From assembly GCA_948474755.1 (NCBI GenBank), contig CAOLHI010000493.1, positions 434,001 through 498,000 of the forward strand: 64,000 nucleotides of DNA, written 5' to 3'. The translations under genes were made by a program, and so were the position numbers. The notes beneath the pieces were generated by a model. That model was not told the DNA's origin. It saw only the letters and a program-made list of their open reading frames with translations, and searched no databases. Position 1 is the first letter of the stretch. Each line of letters opens with the position of its first letter. The stretch is from Ctenosaura bakeri (lineage: Eukaryota; Chordata; Lepidosauria; Squamata; Iguanidae). Of this stretch, positions 9,880-20,200 are shown in pieces.

Positions 9880-11160
9880 TAAGATTTTGCCTGTCATTTA
9901 TAATATCCATTTTTCAGTCCTATTCATGCTTGCTTGGAAGTAAGTCCCACTTACTTTACTAAGGCTTACTCCACTTAGCTGCTTATAGAATTGCAGTCCT
10001 AAGTTAGGAGGATGAGGGGAGGGAGTAGGTTTGTTTCTGTTTTTTTTGGTTATATCTTCTCTTCAACATTATAAATAAAAAGACAAAAACATATGCATAC
10101 AGCTACATACAAATAAAAATATATTCTTGCATGTTCTATGTTTGCATGGCTGGTGGTCCTTAATGGTCAGTATATGGCTCTATCCACACTAACTTATGAT
10201 CCCAATATATGATTCTAACATTTCTATGGGAGAAAGTGAGGAATGGGTTAAATGTCCCAATTACTCTGCCCTATCGTGTAAGGATGCTATATCATGGAAG
10301 CAGTCTACATAAGTGCCAAAGGCTCTGTGCTACAGAAATTCAGTCCCAGTTTGGAGGGCTGCAAGTGTTACCCTAAGAGGTGGGGGGACACACTTGCAAT
10401 GCCAACATTTCCTAAGAATTTGGCGTAATTAATTCTAACCTTTTCAATAATGTTACAGTATTGTTAAAATATTATTACAACAATAATAATATTATAGATA
10501 TAGATAGATAAAATATATATTATTATATCCCCTAACTGTGGCTGTAATACCTCAAATATTCTGCAAATATTAAAATGTGTGTGTGTGTTTTAAAAAAAAA
10601 GAGTTTAGAAAGTAATGGCAAAGTAACAAGCAGCAATATAAAGACCTGTGTTTCTTCATCATCACTGCAAGTAACAACAAGGGATACAAGGGCGTATTCA
10701 TAGTACATTCCTTATAACAATTTGATATGAATTGAACTGCCGTGGGAATCCTGGGATTTGTAGTTTCATGAGAGGTTTAGAATCCCTACCAGACAACTTT
10801 AGTGCTGGAGTTTGGGAGGTGTTTATGTACTTCCCAAACTACAGATCCCAGGATTATATTCAAAGGAGCGAGAGAGGGAAGAAACAGCTATAATTGTGCA
10901 CTGTCAGTATCTCTGGCTCATTTCTTGGGACTCCACTCTGAGCTTGGAATAAAAACAGCTTCATATTTTGTTATTATCTCTGTTATGTAATCTCTACCTT
11001 CTTACTAGGCAGGAAAAGGACAAAAGAAATGGGAATAGAAAGAGAAATATTAGATAATGTAACATAACATTAGATTACATAATATGTAATTCACTGTTAA
11101 AGTAAATGAAAATATTAAACAATTAATAAAATATTTTCTTTAAAAAATGTATCTTTTTTG
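9880..11160. other. AT-rich intergenic sequence
   Basis: No gene seen. It holds short AT-rich runs and a worn inverted repeat at about 10728-10855 built around TCCTGGGATTTGTAGTTT and AAACTACAGATCCCAGGAT. Confidence 0.4.
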
Positions 11161-11242
11161 ACTTCAACTCTCGGAACCCTGTTTACCATACTGGCTAGCG
11201 ATTTCTGAGATCTGTAGTACAAAAAGAGGGACTATATTTCCA

Positions 11243-12183
11243 ACCTTGGAAGCCACCATGGCACAGTGGTTGAAGCATTGGACCACAACTTTGGAGCCCA
11301 GAGTCCAATCCACACTAAGCTGTGGAAGTCCACGGAGTGACCTTGGACAAGTCACACTCTCTCAGCCTCAGAGGAAGGTAAAGCCAACTCCCCTCTGGAC
11401 AAATATTGCCGTGAAAACCCCATGATAGGATCATCTTAGAGCAGTGGTTCTCAACCTGTGGGTCACGACCCCTTTGGGGGTCGAAGGACCCTTTCAAAGG
11501 GGTCGCCTAAGACCATCGGAAAATACATATTTCCGATAGTCTTAGGCTCCATTCCCTCCTCGGTGGTGGTGCGCAAGTGCGAGCCACGCACTCGTGTCCT
11601 CCTGCCCCCTGTTCAGAAGGGACTGAATTCGCTCCACTTCTCCGCTACTGGGAGAACCTCCCGTCTGGCGGGCCAGCTTGGGGGGGCGGTGGCAGCATGG
11701 GGGCAGGCCCCCTCCTCATCACAGCCCCTGCCCCATTCGCCATGGGGGGGTGCTGTGGGAGGGTGAGGGAGCTGCAAGGTGGTGCATTTCTGGGGGGAGC
11801 TGCGCCTAGTGCAAAAGACAAAGGCGCTGGGATTCCTCCCCCCCCAGCCAGGGTCAACACTCTGGAAACTTTTCCCACACTGCCCCCCCCCAGTGGAAAC
11901 GAGAGCAAAGCAGAAGCAGAGCCCGGGGGGGGGTTCTGGAGTTTTTTCCCAGGGGAGACACACGGCTCCTCTTTCCTTCCCTGGCCGCCCCTTCCTTATT
12001 CCTTGCTGGTGAGGCGGCCTTTGCTGGGCGGGGGGGGCATTGTAAATAATAAATAAATAATTTTATGCTTGGGGGTCACCACAACATGAGGAACTGTATT
12101 AAAGGGTCGTGGCATTAGGAAGGTTGAGAACCACTGCCTTAGAGTCACCCTAAGTTGAAAACCATTTGAAGGAACACAACCAT
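11243..12183 (+). repeat. Sauria-type SINE interrupted by a SPIN-like hAT
   Basis: The SINE head and body run from 11243 to 11441, and the tail resumes at about 12137 to 12183 (CACCCTAAGTTGAAAACC). Confidence 0.8.
11442..12136 (-). mobile_element. SPIN-like hAT element with GC-rich core
   Basis: The termini CAGTGGTTCTCAACCTGTGG and AAGGTTGAGAACCACTG, with the sub-terminal CGCCTAAGACCATCGGAAAA and GGGGTCACCACAACATGAGG, match the SPIN hAT family as I know it. The flanks TCTTAGAG (11434-11441) and CCTTAGAG (12137-12144) form an 8-bp duplication with one mismatch. The middle (about 11545-12040) is very GC-rich and is not SPIN sequence. No transposase ORF. A second copy with the same core starts at 41429. 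Confidence 0.85.
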
Positions 12184-12189
12184 TTCTAA

Positions 12190-13100
12190 CCTCAGTCTAA
12201 CCCAGAGGTGTGCAAAGCGAAGCCCACAGGCTGCGTATAGTTCCCAGGGGTCAAAAAAAAAATTAAGGAAAGAAGAGGTCATTTCCACTATATTTGGAGC
12301 CCCCAGAGGTTAAAATGAAATCCACTCTTTATTTTATCTATTTTATTTTATTTATTATCTTTGCTTCGAAATGCTTTTTAGAGAACCAGGGAGGAATACA
12401 AACAAACTCCCATGTCCCTTACAGGGTATTTGGGGACAAAAAAATAAATAAAATAAAATAAAAAAGTTTTTTTTTCTTCCAGAGTTGCCTGGTTGTGATC
12501 TAATCCATCCTCTGTAGTTTTTGCAGCTGTGGTGAGCATTAAAACAACAAAGGGTTAAAATCACAGAGCATCCAGCCATGCAGTCCCAGAGAGCGCACTA
12601 CAGTGCAAGAAAAACCTCTTCCTGCTCCCCCAACCTCCTCCCCTGCACTGTTCCTTAAAAGCAAAGAAGGAATCAGGTGAGTGTGATGTAGCCCTGGGAT
12701 CCCCCCTCCCCAAATCAGAAATGAGGGGCTCAGCGGCAGACCAGCCACTTTACAAGGATTTAGACTGAAATCCATTTCCTGGGTTGAAATGGCTTTCTTA
12801 GGAACTGGGAAAAGCCTCTCTCGAATGGACACATTGGCAAGCTGCAGCCATTACGGTAGATCTTTGGAGATGATCCCATTGCCCAGTGAAGAGAGCACAT
12901 GCTAGGTCCAGTCCCTGGGATTTCCTGTCATATGGACCACTAGAGGTGGGCAGAAGCTTCTGAAAGTATGGTTTGCAGATTTGTGATCCAACAGATCTTA
13001 AGACTCCAGCTCCCATCAGCCCCAAAGAGAATAGCCAGCAGTCAGGCAGGATGGGAGTGGACTCCAAGGACACACGGAAAGCATCTCTTCTGTTTTTGTT
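12190..13100. other. Intergenic, no gene recognised
   Basis: Worn hAT-like sequence near 12205-12300, an A/T-rich run at 12335-12475, otherwise unassigned. Confidence 0.35.
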
Positions 13101-13184
13101 GAAAGCAGTGGTTCTTAACAATTTTTTCCCCAGGGACCCTCTGAAGCCCTTCTCTGTGTCCCAGCACCCTCCCAGGTGCATTTG

Positions 13185-13560
13185 GTGGGAATACGGGAAA
13201 GGGCCTTCTCAGTGGCTGCTTCACTCCTTGCCCAAAGAGGCCAGACTGGCACTCTCCCTGCCTACCTTCCAGAGACATCTAAAGATATTCCTGTTCCAGC
13301 AGGCATTTAACATGTAATTAGTATGTGGAACAGTGCTGGTTATTTTAATGGTCATTTGTAAGGTGTTTTAATATGTATTTTAAGATTGTATTTTAATATG
13401 TGTTTTAATATTTAATATTTTTTTAATCACTATCATTGTTTAATGTATGTTTTAACTTTTGTATACTACAGTTTTAACTATGTTCTCTTTTAAGCTTTAT
13501 AAGACACTTTGAGTTCTTTTGAGATGAAAAGCAGGGTAGAAATCAAGACAATTATCTATA
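13185..13560 (+). repeat. L2-type LINE 3' end
   Basis: The plus frame reads LPKEARLALSLPTFQRHLKI and FLFQQAFN, the conserved end of L2-type LINE proteins. An AT-rich 3' tail follows. Confidence 0.65.
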
Positions 13561-13612
13561 TATCTATATCTATATATCTATAATTATTGGTCCTCACCAA
13601 CTAACTCTCTCT

Positions 13613-13687
<75 letters not shown>

Positions 13688-13690
13688 GTT
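13555..13690. repeat. (TATC)n, (CT)n and (TA)n microsatellites
   Basis: Adjacent simple repeats: CTATAT runs, about 20 CT units, then about 12 TA units. Confidence 0.95.
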
Positions 13691-13769
13691 GGTGAAGACC
13701 CCTAAGACTTAACTCAAAATTTAAATGTTCAAATATTTGTGTATGTATTTATTTATTAAACACTTCTGC

Positions 13770-14151
13770 AGGCTGGTATTCAAATCCTTGCTCAGACCTG
13801 GGTGACCTTGCACAAGTCACATTCTCTCAGGCCATTTCCGTACTACACTGTTATAGGAATACTATTCCACTTTCAACGTCTTGTGGAATTCTGGAGTTTG
13901 TAGTTTTCTGAGGCCAAAGAGCTCTCTGGCTGAGGCTCCTCCCTAAACTGCAAACCCCAGAATTCCATAGGATGTTGAAAGTGGAATAATAGCACTGTAA
14001 CAGCATAGTGCAGAAATGGCCTCAGTCTCAGAGGAAAGCAGAGGAAACAAATCTCCCTCTGAACAAATCTCGCCCCCAAAAAGAAAACCTTGTGATAGGT
14101 TCAGTTTAGGGTTGCTGTAACTGTGAAGTGACTTGAAAGCACACAACAACA
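13770..14151 (+). repeat. Sauria-type SINE interrupted by a MITE
   Basis: The SINE runs 13770-13829 and 14022-14151, ending in CACACAACAACAAAG. The interruption duplicated TCA, so the MITE landed in the CTCTCAGTCTCAG part of an existing SINE. Confidence 0.85.
13830..14021. mobile_element. Foldback MITE, long form
   Basis: Intact ends; target duplication TCA (13827-13829 and 14022-14024). Confidence 0.92.
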
Positions 14152-14214
14152 AAGTACTGCTGACAGGGGCAAGTTCTTTCTAGCCATCATGTCTCTCCCC
14201 TTTTAAAACTTACT

Positions 14215-14372
14215 TCAGGAACCCTAAGGCAAACCTATCATGGGGGTTTTCTTGGCAAGATTTGTTGCTTTTACCCTTCTCTGAGGTTGAGAGAATGTGA
14301 CCTGCCTGAGGTCACGCAATGAGTTTCCATGGCCAAGTGGGAATTCAAACGTTGGGCTCCAGAGTCATTGTT
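14215..14372 (-). repeat. Sauria-type SINE, reversed
   Basis: Contains the reversed SINE blocks ACCTATCATGGGGGTTTTCT, GAGGTTGAGAGAATGTGACC and GAGTTTCCATGGCCAAGTGG. Confidence 0.8.
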
Positions 14373-14394
14373 TGGGTGTGTACACACTCCTGCT

Positions 14395-14556
14395 GCTGTG
14401 TCCTTTTTATCAGGGACATGTAGTGGTGGGGCAGGGGTACTGGATTTCCCCCTCTGCTACTGTGTCCCTGTTGCTGCAGCATCAGGGCTTCATGGATCCC
14501 CTCTGAGGGCTCTGTGGACCCCCAGGAGTCCCTGGACCCCAGGTTAAGAACCACTG
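14395..14556 (-). repeat. hAT-type element fragment
   Basis: The right end AGGTTAAGAACCACTG with CCCCAGGAGTCCCTGGACC is the reverse of the CAGTGGTTCTTAACC type seen at 48556. Confidence 0.55.
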
Positions 14557-14684
14557 GTTTAGAGCATCAAGCTTGCTAAGGGAAAAATGTGTTACTATAT
14601 AAATTATAATACAGTTTGTTTATTTGCTAGTTGCATTTGGATCCGCCGTTCCTCCCAGGAGCTCAAAACCGTGTATATGGCTTT

Positions 14685-14825
14685 TCTTCTCTCTGCTTTG
14701 TCCTCACACCAATCTGAGAGGTAAGGTGGGCTGAGAGAGTGACCTGAAGTTACCTAGTCAGTTTCGGAGGGCTCATGGAGACTAGAACTGGCATCTCCCA
14801 AGTTCCAGTCCACCGATCGCTGGGA
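14685..14825 (+). repeat. MIR/CORE-SINE-like fragment
   Basis: CCTCACACCAATCTGAGAGG, then GGTGGGCTGAGAGAGTGACC and AACTGGCATCTCCCAAG follow the order of a MIR-type SINE. Confidence 0.55.
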
Positions 14826-14859
14826 TAAGGATTACTGTGAGTGTGTGAGTGAACAGAGC

Positions 14860-15360
14860 AGAGCTTTTTAGAGTAGCGATTGGGGAATGCCATTGGACCA
14901 CAGCTCCTATCCTCCTTGTCCTCTGACCAGGGCTGAGCAGAGTGATCAACACCTGGAGGTCCACAGGTTTCCCATCATTGTAATAAAGAAACTGGATAAC
15001 TTTACAGTGGGTGGGGTCTGTCAATTATGTTTTAGCCACAAAGGAGAGGAACCATTCCTTAAAATGGCATATGCTAAGAATGAACACAAGAACAAGGATA
15101 GGCAACCTGTGGTCCTTTGGAAATTATAGGACTAGAACTCTCATCATCCCAGGCCACGGCTAGTGGGAGCTGGCATCCAGCAGCTTTTGTAAGGCCATAG
15201 GTTGTCCACATGTGCTCTAAAGCATGGGTAGAGAACCTGTATATTCCTGACATTCTGGATGGCAACTCTCATAACTCCTTATGGTTGGCCATATTGACTG
15301 GGGTTAATAGGAACTGCAGTCTGACAACATCTGGAGGGCTGCAGATTCCCATTCCTTGGT
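14860..15360. repeat. Three worn palindromic MITEs of the ACATCTGGAGGGC type
   Basis: Copies at about 14860-15000, 15090-15218 and 15225-15360 carry GCAACCTGTGGTCC-like starts and ACAACATCTGGAGGGCTGCA-like arms. They are probably old hAT-derived MITEs. Confidence 0.5.
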
Positions 15361-15427
15361 CCAAAGGGTCTTACTTGAAAACAACAGCAAGCAGAAAGGT
15401 TTTTCTATCTGCTGATAATGTTAATTA

Positions 15428-15909
15428 CAATTGGCTCTCCACATTCACTAGGGTTAGGGGTGCAGGACCCCCACAAAAGTGGAAAAAAGTGCAAATATCA
15501 AAATGTATATGTGTGTGGGAAGGGGCTGTGGCATGATGGGGAGAGTGGGCACTCAGGGTCCAAACTAGTTTAGAGAAAGGAGAGGGAAAAGGAGTGGGTC
15601 GACATGGTAGCACTATACTTCCTCTCTCTTGCTCAACTCCTTCCTTGCGGGTCAGGGCAGGGGCATTGGGAGAGGGCTGAGAAATCAGACTGTAAGCCAT
15701 CTTTGGCTGCCTAGACAGTGGCTGGTGCAGGAGGAGGAGGAAGAGGACCAGCGGCAGGTTTTAAAGGGCTGCACGGCCTGGTTGGAGCCACCAAGGGGGA
15801 ATGTTCCCCCAGAAAAGAAGTATTTGAGGTGTGGGGGAGAGGGATTGAAGAAACTCACAAGTTATCAAATCCGTGAAATTTGAAACCTGCAGATGCGGAG
15901 GGCTGACTG
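15428..15909. mobile_element. Tigger/pogo-like element, complete
   Basis: Left CAATTGGCTCTCCACATTC and right GCAGATGCGGAGGGCTGACT ends are bounded by TA on both sides (15426-15427 and 15910-15911). No transposase remains. Confidence 0.75.
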
Positions 15910-16274
15910 TATATGCAAAATCAGTAAAATAATGGATCTAATGCACTTAACATTTGAGATGCAATGTGTGAACACACTATTCCCTGGAAAGGAACTGTAC
16001 ATCCCCCAGAGGTTGTTGGACTTCAGTTCCCGTTGGCTCCGGCCAGCCTAGCTAATGGTCAAACATAATGGGAGTGGTACTTTAGTACTATCTGAAGGGT
16101 CATGGATTTCTAGTCATTGCAGCACCTGGTCTTTTTTATTATTATTATTATTAATCTAAAATGGTTTCTTTAGCTGAAAGGCAGACAAATGGGGATAGGC
16201 GGTAAGAAGCCACGCCAGCCCCCTCACACACTGGATCCCCTCCACCAGCAGGTACCACATCACCAAAACTAAAA

Positions 16275-16464
16275 CTGTGCTGTTATAGTGCTTTCCACTT
16301 TCAACATCCTATGGAATTCTGAGCTTTATAGTTTCCTGAGGCCAAAGAGCTCTCCGGCTGAGAATTCTAAATGCCCCTCCCTAAACTGCAAACCCCAGGA
16401 TTCCTCCCATAGGATGTTGAAAGTGGAATAATAGCACTGTAACAGTGTAGTGTGGAAAGGCCCT
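16275..16464. mobile_element. Foldback MITE, long form, left end lost
   Basis: Starts at CTGTGCTGTTATAGTGC and keeps the right end AGTGTAGTGTGGAAAGGCC. Confidence 0.8.
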
Positions 16465-16807
16465 AAGCAGTTTGAGAAAATTATGTAAGAAAAATTGTGG
16501 GTTTTTGTTATCACCATGGTGCTAAAATTCAATGGTGGAGGATGGAAAGAGAGGAACAAAAATGGGTGGGGGCCACAGACTCCCCTTTTCCTCTCCCTCT
16601 AGCCTGAATAGAACATGGCATGGTGAGTGATTTGGTCTGTTGTGCTCTACAGTTCTTGACTCTTCCCTCTCTTTCCAACAGAAAGAAGTTTAAATACATC
16701 ATTGGGAGCATCTTTCTTTCTTTGTAAAATAATCTGCTCATTGGGAGATTGCAATAAACAGGGGATTTACACACAGAGCTAAGCTGGGGGCTCGTCACAC
16801 AAAAGCA

Positions 16808-17278
16808 ATGAAAATTACATTAGAGCAGGGGCATTTCCTGGACCCCCTGGAAGCTGTCCTTGGGCTCAGTGAAGACAAAGATACCCAAAGTCAAGAAGGT
16901 GATGAAAGGAGGAAGAGAGCAGGAGAGGGGTCTCATGCTGGTAATGGAGGAAACCGGGAAGATTCCTGGGCGAGAGACAAAGCCAGCTCAGAGATCCAGC
17001 GCCAGCACTTCAGAGAATTCTGCTACCAAGATGCCAAAGGGCCCCGGGAAGTTTGCAGCCAGCTCCACAGTCTCTGCCATCAGTGGCTGGAGCCAGAGAA
17101 GCACACAAAAAGTCAGATCCTGGACCTAGTGATCCTGGAGCAGTTCCTGGCTGTCCTTCCCCCGGAGATGGAGAGCTGGGTCAGAGAGTGTGGAGCAGAG
17201 ACCAGTTCCCAGGCAGTGGCCTTGGCGGAGGGTTTCCTGCTGAGCCAGGCAAAGAATATCAAACAGGAAGAGAAGCAG
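16808..17278 (+). CDS. Gene 2 exon 1: SCAN domain
   Basis: Starts at an in-frame ATG (16808). It has an acidic, charged N-terminal segment of about 58 residues, then [77 protein letters not shown]. The donor is CAG|GTAAGA (GT at 17279), phase 0. Confidence 0.9.
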
Positions 17279-20200
17279 GTAAGAGTGCATTGTCCTGGGA
17301 ACTTCAAGGAACAGTGTGGCAGAGCCTGGGGGTATGGCTAGCCTGAGTGGCAGGGCTGCCCTAGCAACAGGTTGCCATGTAGCCAAAGTGGCTCTGTAAG
17401 AGAGAGAGAAACCTAGCCCATTGATGAGAGAGAGGGGCTGGGGTTTGAGAGGAGAAGATCTGTATAAGGCACAGTGATTCCTTTCAGATTTCCAGAGAGA
17501 GAGAAAGTTTTTTGTTATAGCTCTTCAGTCAACCAGGGGCATTGTCTGAATAATTGTGCTTGTCTTCTCAGAGGTCTAGAGAGAGACAGAGGAGAAAGCA
17601 AGCCATTTTTTAGTTGGGTCAGAAACATGAAAGCATATTGTCTCAACGTCCCAACAAGGTGTTCATACTGAGTTTTTTTTCCTGGAATTCATCTTTGGGA
17701 TGAATTCCAAAGCTGGACAAAGTTGTACTCAGGCAAAGTACATCCCTCCACGTGTTGTTAGAGGTCAATTTCTAGCATTCTTCATGATTGGGAGGGTAGC
17801 AGTCCGAGAACATCTCGAGGACCACACCTTGCCTGTCCCTGTTCCAAAAGTCCAAGAATCAATCAAAATGAAGAGAGCAATTATCTTATAAGGAAAGATT
17901 GCAATCTGTTCAGAACTCTTTTTGCTTGGAAAAGAAGGGAGTGAAAAGGCAAACCACAGAGGCATGTAAAATCATGCATGCAGTGGAAAAAGTGAGCAGG
18001 GGCAAGTTTTTATAACTAATGAATTAATTCAAATATTTCTATCCTGCCCTTTATCATGTAATCTCAGGGCAGTGTGCTACTAAAAAAATATAAACAGTTT
18101 AAAACATTTCCAGCAACAGATTAAGTTATATAGCATATCTAAATAAATAACCAGCTTAAAACAGCAGAAAAGTGTGAAACTCTTGTTCATGTAAGCCATG
18201 TGTTGTGGATTGAACTTTGGTCTATGAGACCAGGGTTTGAATTATTGGTCAGCCATGGAAACCTTCTGGGTGACCTTGGGCAAGTTACACTCTCTCAGCC
18301 TTAGAGGAAGGCAAATGCAACCCCCCTGAACAAATCCCCTTGTGTTGTTGTTGTGTGCCCGACTTATGGTGACCCCGTCATGGGATTTTCTTGGCAAGAT
18401 TTGCTCAGAAGGGGTCTGCCTTTGCCTTCCTCTGTGGCTGAGAAAATGTGACTTAGCCAGTCAGCCAGTGAGTTTCATGACCAAGTGGAGAATGAAGCGT
18501 GGTTTCCAGGGTTGTCATCTAGTGCTCAAACGGCTACAGTACACTGGCTTTCCATTCCCTTCCTCTAATTCAGAGGTAGGCAAAATGTCACCTGCAAGTG
18601 GCATATAGTCTCCCAAAAACATTTTTACAACCCCCGGCAAAAGGTGACCATGTTCCTGCTTGCCCCCCCGCCCCCGTTCCAGAAAGAATTAATCTCCTTC
18701 CCGTGGCCATGATGTCTTGTGAAGTTTCTGGAAAGGGGAACAATTGGTTATTTCGGGCAATTTTCAAGCCCAAGGGGACATTTTGTCAGAACTTGAACTG
18801 CAGTTGTTGTTGTTTTTAATTAAAAAAAAATCTTTTGCAAATTTTTATTTTTGATGTGGACAATGGACAGTACCAGGTGGGCACAGCCCTGCAGGGTCTT
18901 GGTGAGCTGAGTAGGGGTGGCCATCCCAACCTCTAGACTTTGCCCAACCATCTTCCTAATTCCTCTGCTTGTGGTATCCAAATAGAATTTGGAGGATGGA
19001 GAATGGTTTTTTCTACAACTCCCAGAATACCCAGCCAGCATGGTCATATAGTCTAGGGCAGGGATTTCCCAAACAGTGTGCTGCGGCACGTTAGTGTGTC
19101 ACCTGAAGTGTGTAGGGGTGTCACCTACAATCTTGGAAATGTATGTTATTATTTATAAATCATATATTTTTAAAAATATATGAAAGGTTTTCATGAGATA
19201 TGTTGTGTCCCCATACATTTTGTTATTACAATTTATGTATATGTCTGTTTCTCTTATAAGGGGTTAATTTAACCTCCGGTTTGCTAGTAAACCTGAATTA
19301 CTGTGTAATGAAATGATGCATGTCTAAAAAGTGTGTCACCAACATGAAAAGTTTGGAAAACTCTGGTCTAGGGGATTCTGGCAATTACAATCCAAAAAGT
19401 GATGTTTCTAGCTTCTAGTCATCCTGGTTGCTGTTTCTTGTGCAGGACCCCCGTGTGGAAAAGCTGGTTAATTTCTCCCTACGGTCAAAGGATCCATCTG
19501 TCACCTTTGATAAATTGCTTTTTGGAGGAATGACTCAGGAAAATGAAGCCCCCGACACATCACGTGGTAAGGCAAGATTTTTCTGCATTGAATGTTGTAA
19601 AGTGTGCGGAGAGAAATTCCAGTGTGCTGGGCTAGAGCCAGGTCAAGACATACTTAAGAGTAGACTCATTAAACTAATGGGATTTAAACATGGGGAAGAC
19701 ATTCTTGTTTTGACAGATGTCTAATTCATGAGTCATGTGTCATATTTTATTTGTATTTTCTTATCTGTTTTTAGTTGCATTATTGTTTATTTATAATTTT
19801 AACACATTTTGGAAATTTCTTAAAGTTTACAAAACGGTGTTAGCTGCCCTGAAGTGTAAGACTAAGTAAATGTAGTACATACCATGCCTATTCATGTATA
19901 AATCAACCTCATATATAAGTCAAGAGTAGGTTTGGGAGCCAACATTATGGATTTTGATATGACCCACAGATACGGTAAGTTGAGGGTCATTCTAGAGAGA
20001 GGGGGAAGTGCCAATGCTGTCTCTAAGGGGCCAGCTGCCCCTGGGTGCTGCCATTTTCCCACCTAGGCATTCAAAAAGGCCTTTTGCCACGCTATTCAGG
20101 GAAAGGTTTTTTTCTTTTAAATAATAGTTAAGGTACAGTACTTACAATGACCCGTGGATAAATCATTAGTCAATTATTGGTCAAAATAATTTTTTGACTA

